From contig NZ_MEHJ01000005.1 of assembly GCF_001746415.1 (NCBI RefSeq), forward strand, positions 1-12,665: a stretch of DNA of 12,665 bases, written 5' to 3'. Position numbers and translations under genes: made by a program. Below, piece after piece: positions 6,747 through 12,665 of the stretch. Source of the DNA: Streptomyces agglomeratus (GTDB lineage: Bacteria; Actinomycetota; Actinomycetes; Streptomycetales; Streptomycetaceae). Within the stretch, counting starts at the first letter, position 1; every line of letters starts with the position of its first letter. A model generated the notes under the pieces. It did no database searches and was not told the DNA's origin. It worked only from the letters and a program-made list of their open reading frames with translations.

Positions 6747-7050
6747 ATGGCCGACGTCTGGGTGCTCAGTCCAAGTCACAGCGAGCCGGAGAAAAGCCGT
6801 CTGATCCGTTCCGACGCCATCACCTACCTCAGCACGTCCGCCGAGGAGCTTGTCGCGGCCCGCGTCGGATCGGACGACACTGTGTCTGGTTCACCGGGCC
6901 ACCCAGGGCGGCAGAGACCTCCCCGACGACTTCCACCTCGCCTACCTGGCCAAGCTCGCCGTGGCCCGCGGGCGGGCCCGCGTGAGCGAGGAGGACCTGG
7001 TGCTCCTCGCCGACACGGACGCCAACGGCGCGGAGCTTTGGCCAGCCTGA
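6747..7050 (+). pseudogene. small hypothetical protein, two-base slip
   Basis: ATG 6747, preceded by GGGAGGGG, encodes MADVWVLSPSHSEPEKSRLI and DAITYLSTSAEELVAARVGS. The next frame continues CLVHRATQGGRDLPDDFHLA, YLAKLAVARGRARVSEED and LVLLADTDANGAELWPA, ending at 7050. Combined length is about 101 residues. The switch is at 6880-6886 (ACTGTGTCTG); restoring one GT unit gives DDTVCLVHR, so a two-base deletion in a GT repeat is likely. It looks like a compact alpha/beta protein, mostly soluble, with no motif I can name. It is divergent from ku, with about 277 bases between them holding no other gene, so a shared control region is possible. Confidence 0.55.
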
Positions 7051-7105
7051 CTTTCGTATCAGCTGGCCCTGCCAAGGGGGAACCGGACGCATTCGCCGAG
7101 CAGTC

Positions 7106-7122
7106 CCCCGCACCGGGCGGGG
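7106..7122 (+). terminator. GC-rich hairpin downstream of the 6747 gene
   Basis: CCCCGC (7106-7111) pairs perfectly with GCGGGG (7117-7122) around a five-base loop, 55 bases beyond the stop at 7050. There is no T tract, as is common for Streptomyces terminators. Confidence 0.4.
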
Positions 7123-7192
7123 ATTCGCTGGCGTCTGGCCTGGTCAGCGTCCGGTGAGCCGGTGGAGCGCGGGAGCACTGACGCCGCCGCTG

Positions 7193-7221
7193 TGCCGGCC
7201 GGCATGGGGGTGAGAGCCCTG
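7193..7221 (+). repeat. 29-base dispersed direct repeat, copy 1
   Basis: Begins TGCCGGCCGG and ends GCCCTG. It matches 8310-8338 at 25 of 29 positions in the same orientation; weaker similarity extends about 40 bases to the left. The copies flank the two minus-strand small genes at 7407-8251. Confidence 0.6.
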
Positions 7222-7406
7222 AACGGGGGCAGGGCCCCCACAACGCGGGTCCGTGGGGACGGATATGCATGCACGCGTCAGCGAACAACGACCACCAGGG
7301 CGTCACGGTCACTGCCTGCCCGGAGTGCGCTGTGTCTTAAGCGTCGTGAGTCTCGGGCTGCAGAAGGCGCGTCTTGTGGGCACCCGGGCAGGCAGACCAG
7401 ACATGA

Positions 7407-7771
7407 CTACGCCGCTTCCGCCCGGTCAGCATCAGCGTCCAGCTCATGCACATGCTTCAGCGCCATCCGCTGATCCACCCTCTTGCCCACCTCAACCGTC
7501 TCCCAGTACGGATGCGTCGACACCACAGCCGACAACTCAAGGAGCTCACGACGCAGGCGGGCGACCTCCACCTTCTGCACGTCGGTGTACCCAGGGCTGG
7601 GCGGCAGGCTGCGGGGTTCCCCGTCGCTGTAGAGAACCTTCGGAGCCGTCCACCCCTCCGAGGGCTCCACCGACCAGGGAGAGTGCGGCCGAGGGCTTCG
7701 TACTCCGCCCAAGTCTGGTGCAGGCGCAGCTGAGCCGCGCGAAGGTCTTCGGGAAAGTCGTACGTAGCCAC
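7407..7771 (-). pseudogene. conserved hypothetical protein, one-base frameshift
   Basis: GTG 7771 encodes MATYDFPEDLRAAQLRLHQT and WAEYEALGRTLP. The next frame continues WSVEPSEGWTAPKVLYSDGE, EVARLRRELLELSAVVSTHP, YWETVEVGKRVDQRMALKHV and ends at TAG 7407. The combined protein is about 121 residues: an N-terminal helical hairpin, a Pro/Trp-rich linker (residues ~32-60), then a helix and an acidic tail. I recognise the 'M.TYDFP.DL..AQ..LHQ.WAEY' type as a recurrent Streptomyces accessory protein of unknown function. The frame changes at 7677-7679 (CTCCCTGG on the coding strand); one more C restores TLPWSVEP. It lies downstream of the 8023-8251 remnant in the same direction and may have shared its transcript. 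Confidence 0.65.
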
Positions 7772-8022
7772 CCCAGAATGCTACTCGTGTTCGATTTCCT
7801 AAGGCCAGCAGGCGCGCCCAGACCACGGCGATCAGCCCCCTGGCCGATCCCGCGTCGCGGGTGCATGCCCGCCATCAAGGTGGGCGGCCGGATGTGGTCC
7901 TCGCTGCCCCCAGCAGACAGGACCCTCGGCCCGTCTGCTGACACGAGCGCCCGGTACACCGAGGGGGACTTGCAGCACGCGGTAGGCCGCGGGCAGCAGG
8001 TCGAGGTCGGCGACGACCCCAA

Positions 8023-8251
8023 CGCCTGCGCCCGGCTGATCCCCAGCTCGGCCTGCGGGTACTCACCCGCCGTAGCCCAGGGCCACCCACACCCGCGCCC
8101 GGTGCGCTTCGCGCACCCGCTGCGCCAGCACCACAGCCGCCCGCTGCGCTTCGCCGATCGCCGCACGCAGCTGCTCGGTCAGCCGGACCGCATGTACCCG
8201 GCCCACCGGCTCCAGCCCCGCACCCTGACCCTGCTCATCCGAGGAAGCCAC
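8023..8251 (-). pseudogene. hypothetical regulator-like protein, truncated remnant
   Basis: GTG 8251 encodes 62 residues (MASSDEQGQGAGLEPVGRVH, LTEQLRAAIGEAQRAAVVLA, RVREAHRARVWVALGYGG) before a TGA at 8063-8065. A neighbouring frame carries on EYPQAELGISRAQA to about 8023. In related Streptomyces proteins this joins as a helix-turn-helix-like 'W..LGY..W..Y...E.GISR.QAYRL'. Two missing bases at the stop would rejoin them. Beyond 8023 the homology is lost; 7772-8022 holds no recognisable gene. So this is probably a true remnant of a DNA-binding or phage-related protein, with its C-terminal half decayed. The family assignment is tentative. Confidence 0.45.
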
Positions 8252-8309
8252 AGCTCCATGGTGCTCCCCGTGAGCCCGGCCGGGCAGGGGGCACGAGAAG
8301 CACGCGCGC

Positions 8310-8338
8310 TGCCGGCCGGTAGGAGGGTGAGGGCCCTG
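8310..8338 (+). repeat. 29-base dispersed direct repeat, copy 2
   Basis: Second copy of the repeat at 7193-7221 (4 mismatches). It sits eight bases left of the IS-end-like repeat at 8347. Confidence 0.6.
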
Positions 8339-8346
8339 TCGGTTGT

Positions 8347-8387
8347 CACGAGAACGTCAGTGGGTCTGCCACGGATATGTCAGTGGG
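8347..8387 (+). repeat. IS-end-like repeat, copy A (two GTCAGTGG motifs)
   Basis: Contains GTCAGTGG at 8356-8363 and 8379-8386, 23 bases apart, preceded by CACGAGAAC. It aligns with 11067-11108 in the same orientation, with roughly three of four bases identical. Paired spaced motifs resemble IS21-type ends; no transposase is adjacent. Confidence 0.55.
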
Positions 8388-8547
8388 CTTTCCTTGACCG
8401 CGGTGGGGTCGCGTGTCGGACGGCATGGAAGATTTCAGTAGCGCACGATTCATTTCAGGACGCCTTTCAGTGCCGCAGCGAAGATGGCAGTGCGGACTCG
8501 GACGCTCGATCGGCAACTATCCGGTCGTGCAGGATCGTCCTTCGGGT

Positions 8548-10553
8548 ATGCCCCACCCGAGCTCCGAACCGTCCCCAACTCCGCCTGCCTGGCCGCACTG
8601 TGGCCACGGCACCACGCCGGTGGACCCCGTCGGCTGCCGCGGCATCCACGTCCCCGGCCACACCGCATGCCTCGCCCACCTGGACGACACGGACCGCGAC
8701 GCCTACCTGGCCGGCCTGACCCCCGGCGCCGACATCGACCACTGCGGCACCACCTTCACCCAACCTCTTCTGGACGCCCTCCTCGATGCCCTCCGCGACC
8801 CCGCCACCGGACACCCCCACTTCGGCGACGCCGGGTTCGGGTCGGCGACCTTCCAGGGCCGCGCCCTCTTCGGGTCGGCCACCTTCCGGGGCGACGCCAT
8901 GTTCGAGTCGGCGATCTTCGAGGGCGACGCCGGGTTCAGGTTGGCTACCTTCGAGGGCTACGCCATGTTCGGGTCGGCGACCTTCCAGGGCCGCGCCCTC
9001 TTCGGGTCGGCGACCTTCGAGGGCGACGCCGGGTTCGGGTCGGCGACCTTCCAGCGCGACGCCGGGTTCTGGTCGGCGACCTTCGAGGACTACGCCGACT
9101 TCGAGTCGGCGACCTTCGAGGGCGACGCCGGGTTCAGGTCGGCGACTTTCCAGGGCGGCGCCGGGTTCGGGTCGGCGACTTTCCAGGGCGGCGCCGACTT
9201 CGGGTCGGCGACCTTCGAGGGCGACGCCGGGTTCAGGTCGGCGACCTTCGAGGGCGGCGCCGACTTCGAGTCGGCGACTTTCCAGGGCGGCGCCGGGTTC
9301 TGGTCGGCGACCTTCCAGGACTACGCCATGTTCGGGTCGGCGACCTTCCAGGACTACGCCATGTTCGGGTCGGCGACCTTCCAGCGCTACGCCATGTTCG
9401 GGTCGGCGACCTTCCAGAGCGATGCCCGGTTCGGGCAGGCGGTTTTCGAGCAGTCGGTCAGCCTCGGGCCGTTGGTGTGCGCGGGGCGGATGAAGTTGTC
9501 CGGCGCGGTGTTCGGCGGCCCGGCGACCCTCTCCTTCGCCGCACGCCGCCTGGAGTGTCGGCGGACCCGCTGGTCGTCTACCGCCGAGTTGCGTCTGCGC
9601 TACGCCACGGTGGACTTCGCCCACGCGGTCTTCGAATACCCCCTCACGATCGCCGCGGAAGCCGACCCCTTCGTTCTCCCCGACGGCCAGCCGGTGGCAG
9701 AACAGGCTCTGGCCGACGCGCCCGACGCCACGGTGCGCATAGCCTCGCTGCGTGGCGTGGACGCGGCGCATCTGGTCCTCGCGGACGTCGACCTGTCGGG
9801 GTGCCTGTTCACCGGGACCGTGCACCTGGACCAGCTGCGGCTGGAGGGCAACTGCTCCTTCGATGCAGTCCCGCCGCGTACGCACTGGGGGCGCTGGCGC
9901 CCCGTACGGTTCACCCAGCGCCGTACCCTCGCCGAAGAACACCACTGGCGCGCGAGCCGGCCGGCGGCAGTCCGGGGCTGGAACGTGGCGGTGCTCGGAA
10001 CTGGACGTGTCGGGCCGTTGCAACTGGCGCCGGTGTACCGGGCGCTGCGCAAAGCGTTCGAGGATGGCAAACACGAGCCGGGGGCGGCCGACTTCTACTA
10101 CGGGGAGATGGAGATGCGCCGCCACGCCGACCACATCCCCCGAAGCGAACGGAGCCTTCTGACCGCTTACTGGGCACTGTCCGGCTACGGTCTGCGCGCC
10201 TCCCGGGCCCTGGGCTGGCTCGCTGCCGCCATGCTCATCACCATCATGCTGCTCGTGGGCTTCGGGCTCCCGAAGGATTTCCCGAAGCAGGAAGCGACCG
10301 GCACCGTGCCGCCCGGCGGAGGCAAGGTCACCTTCGAGATCGACAAGGCTGATCCCCAGAACCCCACGGGGACCGGTTCACCGGCGAGCGCTTCGAGAAG
10401 GCCCTGAACGTCACGCTCAACTCGGTGGTGTTCCGCTCCTCCGGCCAGGACCTGACCACCACCGGCACCTACATCGAGATGGCGTCCCGCGTGACCGAGC
10501 CGGTCCTGTTGGGCCTGGCGGTCCTGGCCGTTCGTAACCGCGTGAAACGCTGA
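8548..10553 (+). CDS. pentapeptide-repeat membrane protein, probable frameshift near C-terminus
   Basis: I place the start at ATG 8548 (MPHPSSEPSPTPPAWPHCGH), which matches the usual start of this Streptomyces family; the frame is open back to GTG 8413. Residues ~20-80 hold a Cys/His-rich cap (PHCGH, VGCRGIHVPGHTACLAHL). Next come eighteen 11-residue units of the form ATF(Q/E)G.A.F.S, a right-handed quadrilateral beta-helix of the pentapeptide class. A second beta region (~residues 300-500) follows, then YRALRKAFEDGKHEPGAADF and a transmembrane helix (LAAAMLITIMLLVGFGLP). The printed frame stops at 10407. One more G at 10368-10371 continues as DRFTGERFEKALNVTLNSVV and EPVLLGLAVLAVRNRVKR to TGA 10553, the expected family end. 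Probably membrane-anchored; the role is unknown (scaffold or target mimicry are options). Confidence 0.85.
8845..9438 (+). repeat. tandem array of eighteen 33-bp units
   Basis: Eighteen consecutive 33-base units, each coding ATF.(5)A.F.S-type 11-mers, are nearly identical at the DNA level (most begin GCGACCTTC and contain TTCGGGTCG or TTCGAGTCG). Units 1 and 5, 9 and 12, and 15 and 16 encode identical peptides, pointing to recent duplication or conversion. Confidence 0.85.
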
Positions 10554-10653
10554 CCTATCGCCCGACGGCCAGGTCCAAGCAGAGCGCCGCACTGAAACAA
10601 ATGGTGCGCTCGCTCGGTCAGATGTCGCCGCACCAGAGATTTCAGCGCCCAGG

Positions 10654-11016
10654 TCACCGGGCCGCCAACTGGCGTGGTGCGCGGATCATGCTCTCCTTGG
10701 AAGAGCCGATCTCGCCGCGGCTGGCATTGGTGATGAAGCCGAGGCGTCGGTAGAACGCGTGCAGCCGATCCGGGGCCCCGCCGAAATTGCCGCTTGGACC
10801 GAGCGCCACCGGCACACCGTGCAGGTCGGCCGCGGCGGTGATGCGCTCCATGACGCGCGTGCCGATCCCGTTCCCTCGCTCGCTCTCCGGGAGGACGATC
10901 CAAAACAGCACGAGATACGGACCGCGATCGAGTCCGAGTTCAAGCCGCACGCTCGGGTTGCTGGTCCGTATCCCCTCGGCCAGGGCATCGGCCCATGACT
11001 TCGGTGCTTGGTCCAT
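10654..11016 (-). CDS. GNAT-family N-acetyltransferase, copy 1
   Basis: A 120-residue protein from ATG 11016, with AAAGGAG six bases upstream. The GNAT acetyl-CoA motif is visible: strand LVLFWIVLPESE, then RGNGIGTRVMERITAAA (the R-x-x-G-x-G loop, residues ~47-53), followed by VPVALGPS and the C-terminal LHAFYRRLGF motif. It is short for GNAT but contains the central fold. The substrate cannot be told. It is convergent to the pentapeptide gene and is about 70% identical to the second GNAT at 11110; the similarity ends at RAP near the C-terminus. Unlike copy 2, it has its own ribosome site and no partner gene. Confidence 0.8.
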   Translation of the reverse strand: MDQAPKSWADALAEGIRTSNPSVRLELGLDRGPYLVLFWIVLPESERGNGIGTRVMERITAAADLHGVPVALGPSGNFGGAPDRLHAFYRRLGFITNASRGEIGSSKESMIRAPRQLAAR

Positions 11017-11066
11017 GAACGCTCCTTTCGATTCGATCGGGCGGCAATCGGCGAAGTGTCGTCTGC

Positions 11067-11108
11067 CACGAAAACGTCAGTGGCTTTGCCGCGAGGTGTG
11101 TCAGTGGG
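11067..11108 (+). repeat. IS-end-like repeat, copy B (two GTCAGTGG motifs)
   Basis: GTCAGTGG occurs at 11076-11083 and 11100-11107, 24 bases apart, preceded by CACGAAAAC. It is the partner of copy A at 8347-8387. It lies between the two GNAT genes and ends one base before the stop codon of copy 2 (11110-11112). Confidence 0.55.
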
Positions 11109-11109
11109 G

Positions 11110-11478
11110 TTAGCCGACCGAGGCGGAGCTGTGTGGAGTGCGGACCATGCTCTCCCGAGGAGAGCCGATCTCGCCGCGCCTGGTGTTGGGGACGAAGCCG
11201 AGACGTCGGTAGAACGCGTGCAGTCGGTGCAGGTCCCCGCCGAACGTGTCGCTCGGGCTGAGCGTGATCGGTACACCACGGACATCGGCGGCGGCGGTGA
11301 TGTGCTTCATGACTCGGGTGCCGAGCCCTTTGCCCCGTTCGCTTTCGGGCAAGAAGATCCAGAACAGCACGAGGTACGGACCACGATCGATCCCGAGTTG
11401 AAGGCGTACACCCGGGTACCTGGTCTGGATCTCTTCGGCCAGGGCGTCGGCCCATGCCTCCTGCGCCTGGTCGGTCAC
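11110..11478 (-). CDS. GNAT-family N-acetyltransferase, copy 2
   Basis: A 122-residue paralogue of the 10654 gene. It has the same landmarks: LVLFWIFLPESERGKGLGTR (acetyl-CoA loop RGKGLG), VPITLSPSDTFGG and LHAFYRRLGFVPN. GTG at 11478 overlaps the resolvase stop by 4 bases (GTGA), so it is translated from the resolvase transcript. Its last ~10 residues differ from copy 1, and its TAA directly abuts the IS-end-like repeat, so the natural C-terminus may have been replaced. Coupling of an acetyltransferase to a resolvase suggests cargo carried by a mobile unit, not a functional partnership. Substrate unknown. Confidence 0.8.
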   Translation of the reverse strand: MTDQAQEAWADALAEEIQTRYPGVRLQLGIDRGPYLVLFWIFLPESERGKGLGTRVMKHITAAADVRGVPITLSPSDTFGGDLHRLHAFYRRLGFVPNTRRGEIGSPRESMVRTPHSSASVG

Positions 11479-12148
11479 CGGCTGCCGCCTTCGAGCTGGG
11501 CCGGGACGCGGGAGGTCCGCAGCTCCTTGAGCTCCGGGATGTGGTTGTAGAGGGTGCCCACCGAGACGCCGAGCAGGGCCGCGATGGTCTCGATGCTGTT
11601 CTCCGGGTTGGGCAGCATGTCGCGGGCGGCGCGCAGCAGGTTGTCGTTGACGACGGTGGGTCGGCCGCCGACGCGGCCGCGGGCCCGCGCGGCGGCCAGG
11701 CCCTCGTTGGTGCCCGACACGATCAGTTCCCGGATGAATTCCGCGAGGGCGGCGAAGACGTGGAAGATCAGCCTTCCGCCGGGGTGGTGGTGTCGAGGTT
11801 CTCGTGCAGGGAGGTGAAGCCGATCTGCCGCTTACGGAGTTCGGCGACCATGTTCACCAGGTCCTGGAGGCTGCGGCCGTACCGGTCCAGGGAGGGGACG
11901 ACGAGCGTGTCCCCGCTCTGGAGGAAGGCGTGGCACGCCTTCAGCTCCGGGCGCAGGTCGTTCTTCCCGGACTTCTTCTCAGGAAAGATGCGCCGGCATC
12001 CCGCGAGGGTGAGGGCGTCGATCTGCCGGTCGAACTTCTGCCCGCCGGTGGAGACCCGGGCGTAGCCGATCCGGATCTCGCTGGAGCGGAGGGGGAAGAC
12101 GGCGAGGAGGTCGTCGTCCGCGGCGAGGACATCGGTCAGGTTGGTCAC
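11475..12148 (-). pseudogene. serine recombinase (resolvase/invertase family), one-base frameshift
   Basis: GTG 12148 starts a ~224-residue protein in two frames. The first frame gives IRIGYARVSTGGQKFDRQID (catalytic Ser33), the PSLDRYGRSLQDL motif (Arg89/Arg92, active-site arginines) and LHENLDTTTPAEG. The next frame gives LIFHVFAALAEFIRELIVSG, GLAAARARGRVGGRP and a C-terminal helix-turn-helix, IETIAALLGVSVGTLYNHI, ending at 11475. These are the full parts of a small Tn3-type resolvase. One G missing at 11776-11777 causes the TGA after AEG; restoring it gives PAGRLIFH. About 24 residues precede the usual start. It cuts and rejoins DNA at a res site. No transposase or clear res site was found in the window. 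Confidence 0.85.
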
Positions 12149-12198
12149 TCGCGTCAGTGTGCCGTCAGCGGCGGCGCCGGGGCGGACGATCGTGAACG

Positions 12199-12232
12199 CC
12201 GGCAGGGCCCTGACACGCCCGGGCCCTGCCGG
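12199..12232 (-). terminator. perfect 12-bp hairpin after the CDF gene
   Basis: CCGGCAGGGCCC (12199-12210) pairs perfectly with GGGCCCTGCCGG (12221-12232) around a 10-base loop. It lies 14 bases beyond the stop of the transporter gene and upstream of the resolvase gene, as expected for a terminator. There is no T tract. Confidence 0.65.
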
Positions 12233-12245
12233 TCACCGAGGACGG

Positions 12246-12665
12246 TCAGGTGCAGCAGTCACATCCGGGGCGGCAGCCGCACGCGTCCGCCTCACCGCCG
12301 GCGGACGGTGCCACCGCGGCGGTGGGTGCGCAACAGCCCTTGCCCTGCCAGGCGTCGCGGCCTTCCTTGACGGCGATGGCGGCAATGACCAGGGCGGCGA
12401 TCGGGTCGGCCCAGGACCAGCCGAGGGTGGCGTTGAGGACCAGGCCGACCAGGAGGACGGCGGAGAGGTACGTGCACAGCAGGGTCTGCTTGGAGTCGGC
12501 GACCGCGCTGGCGGAGCCGAGTTCGCGGCCGGCCTTGCGCTGAGCGGCGGACAGGAACGGCATCACCGCGAGCGAGAGAGCGGCGATGACGATGCCGGGG
12601 ATGGAGCGTTCGGCCTCGCCGGTGCCCGCCAGCGCCCGGACGGCGTCGAGGGTGACGTACACGGC
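12246..12665 (-). CDS. CDF-family metal efflux transporter, C-terminal part (runs off right edge)
   Basis: The frame is open to the window edge; about 139 residues are visible. It has transmembrane helices (IPGIVIAALSLAVMPFLSAA; LLCTYLSAVLLVGLVLNATL; ADPIAALVIAAIAVKEG) and the conserved segment SASAVADSKQTLLCTYLS between them, which carries the transport-site Asp in this subgroup of cation diffusion facilitators. It lacks the usual large cytosolic C-terminal domain. Instead it ends in a Cys-rich tail with seven cysteines (GKGCC, DACGCRPGCDCC). CDF proteins export Zn, Co, Cd or Fe in exchange for protons; the cysteine tail may bind the metal. The N-terminal half, and possibly an ArsR-type regulator, would lie beyond 12665. 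Confidence 0.8.
   Translation of the reverse strand, partial: AVYVTLDAVRALAGTGEAERSIPGIVIAALSLAVMPFLSAAQRKAGRELGSASAVADSKQTLLCTYLSAVLLVGLVLNATLGWSWADPIAALVIAAIAVKEGRDAWQGKGCCAPTAAVAPSAGGEADACGCRPGCDCCT

Larger units (their letters stand above)
7051..7406. other. intergenic stretch, repeats and hairpins only
   Basis: No conserved protein is supported. The stretch holds a hairpin at 7106-7122, one copy of a 29-base direct repeat (7193-7221), and a second hairpin at 7225-7239 (GGGGGC-AGG-GCCCCC). Confidence 0.4.

Noticed and set aside
7269..7340. tiny plus-strand peptide frame with CPEC motif (ATG 7269)
   Set aside because: About 23 residues, no ribosome site, and no neighbour to support it; a two-cysteine motif by chance is common.
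7253..8719. 488-residue plus-strand frame over 7253-8719
   Set aside because: Opposes two minus-strand genes with recognisable protein, is low-complexity, and lacks any conserved motif.
8467..10134. 555-residue open frame on the minus strand, opposite the pentapeptide gene
   Set aside because: It is the reverse of a 33-bp repeat with very GC-rich third positions, which removes stops on the other strand. It shows only low-complexity repeats (GRRPEPG-like) and no ribosome site.
8484..10352. 622-residue Arg-rich open frame on the plus strand inside the pentapeptide gene
   Set aside because: Extreme arginine content and no domain; an out-of-frame shadow of the repeat array.
10554..10653. hairpin between the convergent pentapeptide and GNAT genes (GCGC..CAC / GTGCGC, about 10584-10612)
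   Set aside because: The stem is imperfect with a two-base bulge, so I did not call a terminator, although one would be expected here.
1..12665. CRISPR array, tRNA, rRNA or riboswitch
   Set aside because: No spaced identical repeats with unique spacers were seen (the only array is coding, with 33-bp units and no spacers), and no tRNA- or rRNA-like sequence was recognised.

Overview
The window comes from a high-GC actinomycete, almost certainly Streptomyces or a close relative. Third codon positions are very GC-rich, GTG starts and 4-bp stop/start overlaps are common, and several families are typical of that genus: DUF6233, the DUF5753 tail, a pentapeptide-repeat membrane protein, Ku, and a stand-alone LexA-type DNA-binding domain. 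It reads as accessory chromosome rather than core: no housekeeping operon, many short conserved-hypothetical genes, a relaxase remnant, a serine resolvase, IS-end-like repeats and a duplicated acetyltransferase.

Layout. 1-155 (-): 3' part of a DUF5753-like gene, running off the left edge. 535-1544 (-): a padR regulator gene translationally coupled to a four-helix membrane protein of the 'permease prefix' type. A short AT-rich divergent region with palindromes (1545-1630) separates these from a + strand run: a four-helix membrane protein (1631), a DUF3817-like membrane protein (2101) and an HD-domain hydrolase (2402, frameshifted). 3076-3981 is mostly non-coding debris with a very strong hairpin, a doubly truncated MobF/TrwC-type relaxase fragment and a tandem AGTTGGCCA motif. 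3982-4520 (-) is a membrane-anchored hypothetical protein. 4715-5524 (+) holds a short conserved protein with a probably leaderless start, a LexA-like DNA-binding protein and a DUF6233 protein. 5536-6469 (-) is a Ku gene for non-homologous end joining. 6747-8251 holds three small hypothetical genes. 8548-10553 (+) is a pentapeptide-repeat protein with eighteen 33-bp tandem units. 10654-12148 (-) is a GNAT acetyltransferase, a second GNAT paralogue coupled to a serine resolvase, and the resolvase. 12246-12665 (-) is the C-terminal part of a CDF metal-efflux transporter with a Cys-rich tail, ending at a 12-bp hairpin.

Functionally, 535-3075 looks like one regulatory unit: PadR probably controls its own coupled membrane partner and the divergent membrane/HD genes. 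The rest is a patchwork with no obvious shared pathway. The Ku gene has no ligD beside it.

The most striking whole-window signal is that at least nine genes can be read end to end only by restoring one or two missing bases, usually one G/C in a short G/C run. Homology continues cleanly in the next frame each time. This looks more like systematic base-deletion errors in the sequence than like nine independent gene deaths, and every 'pseudogene' entry below should be read with that in mind. I did not find a convincing new defence or mobile system.
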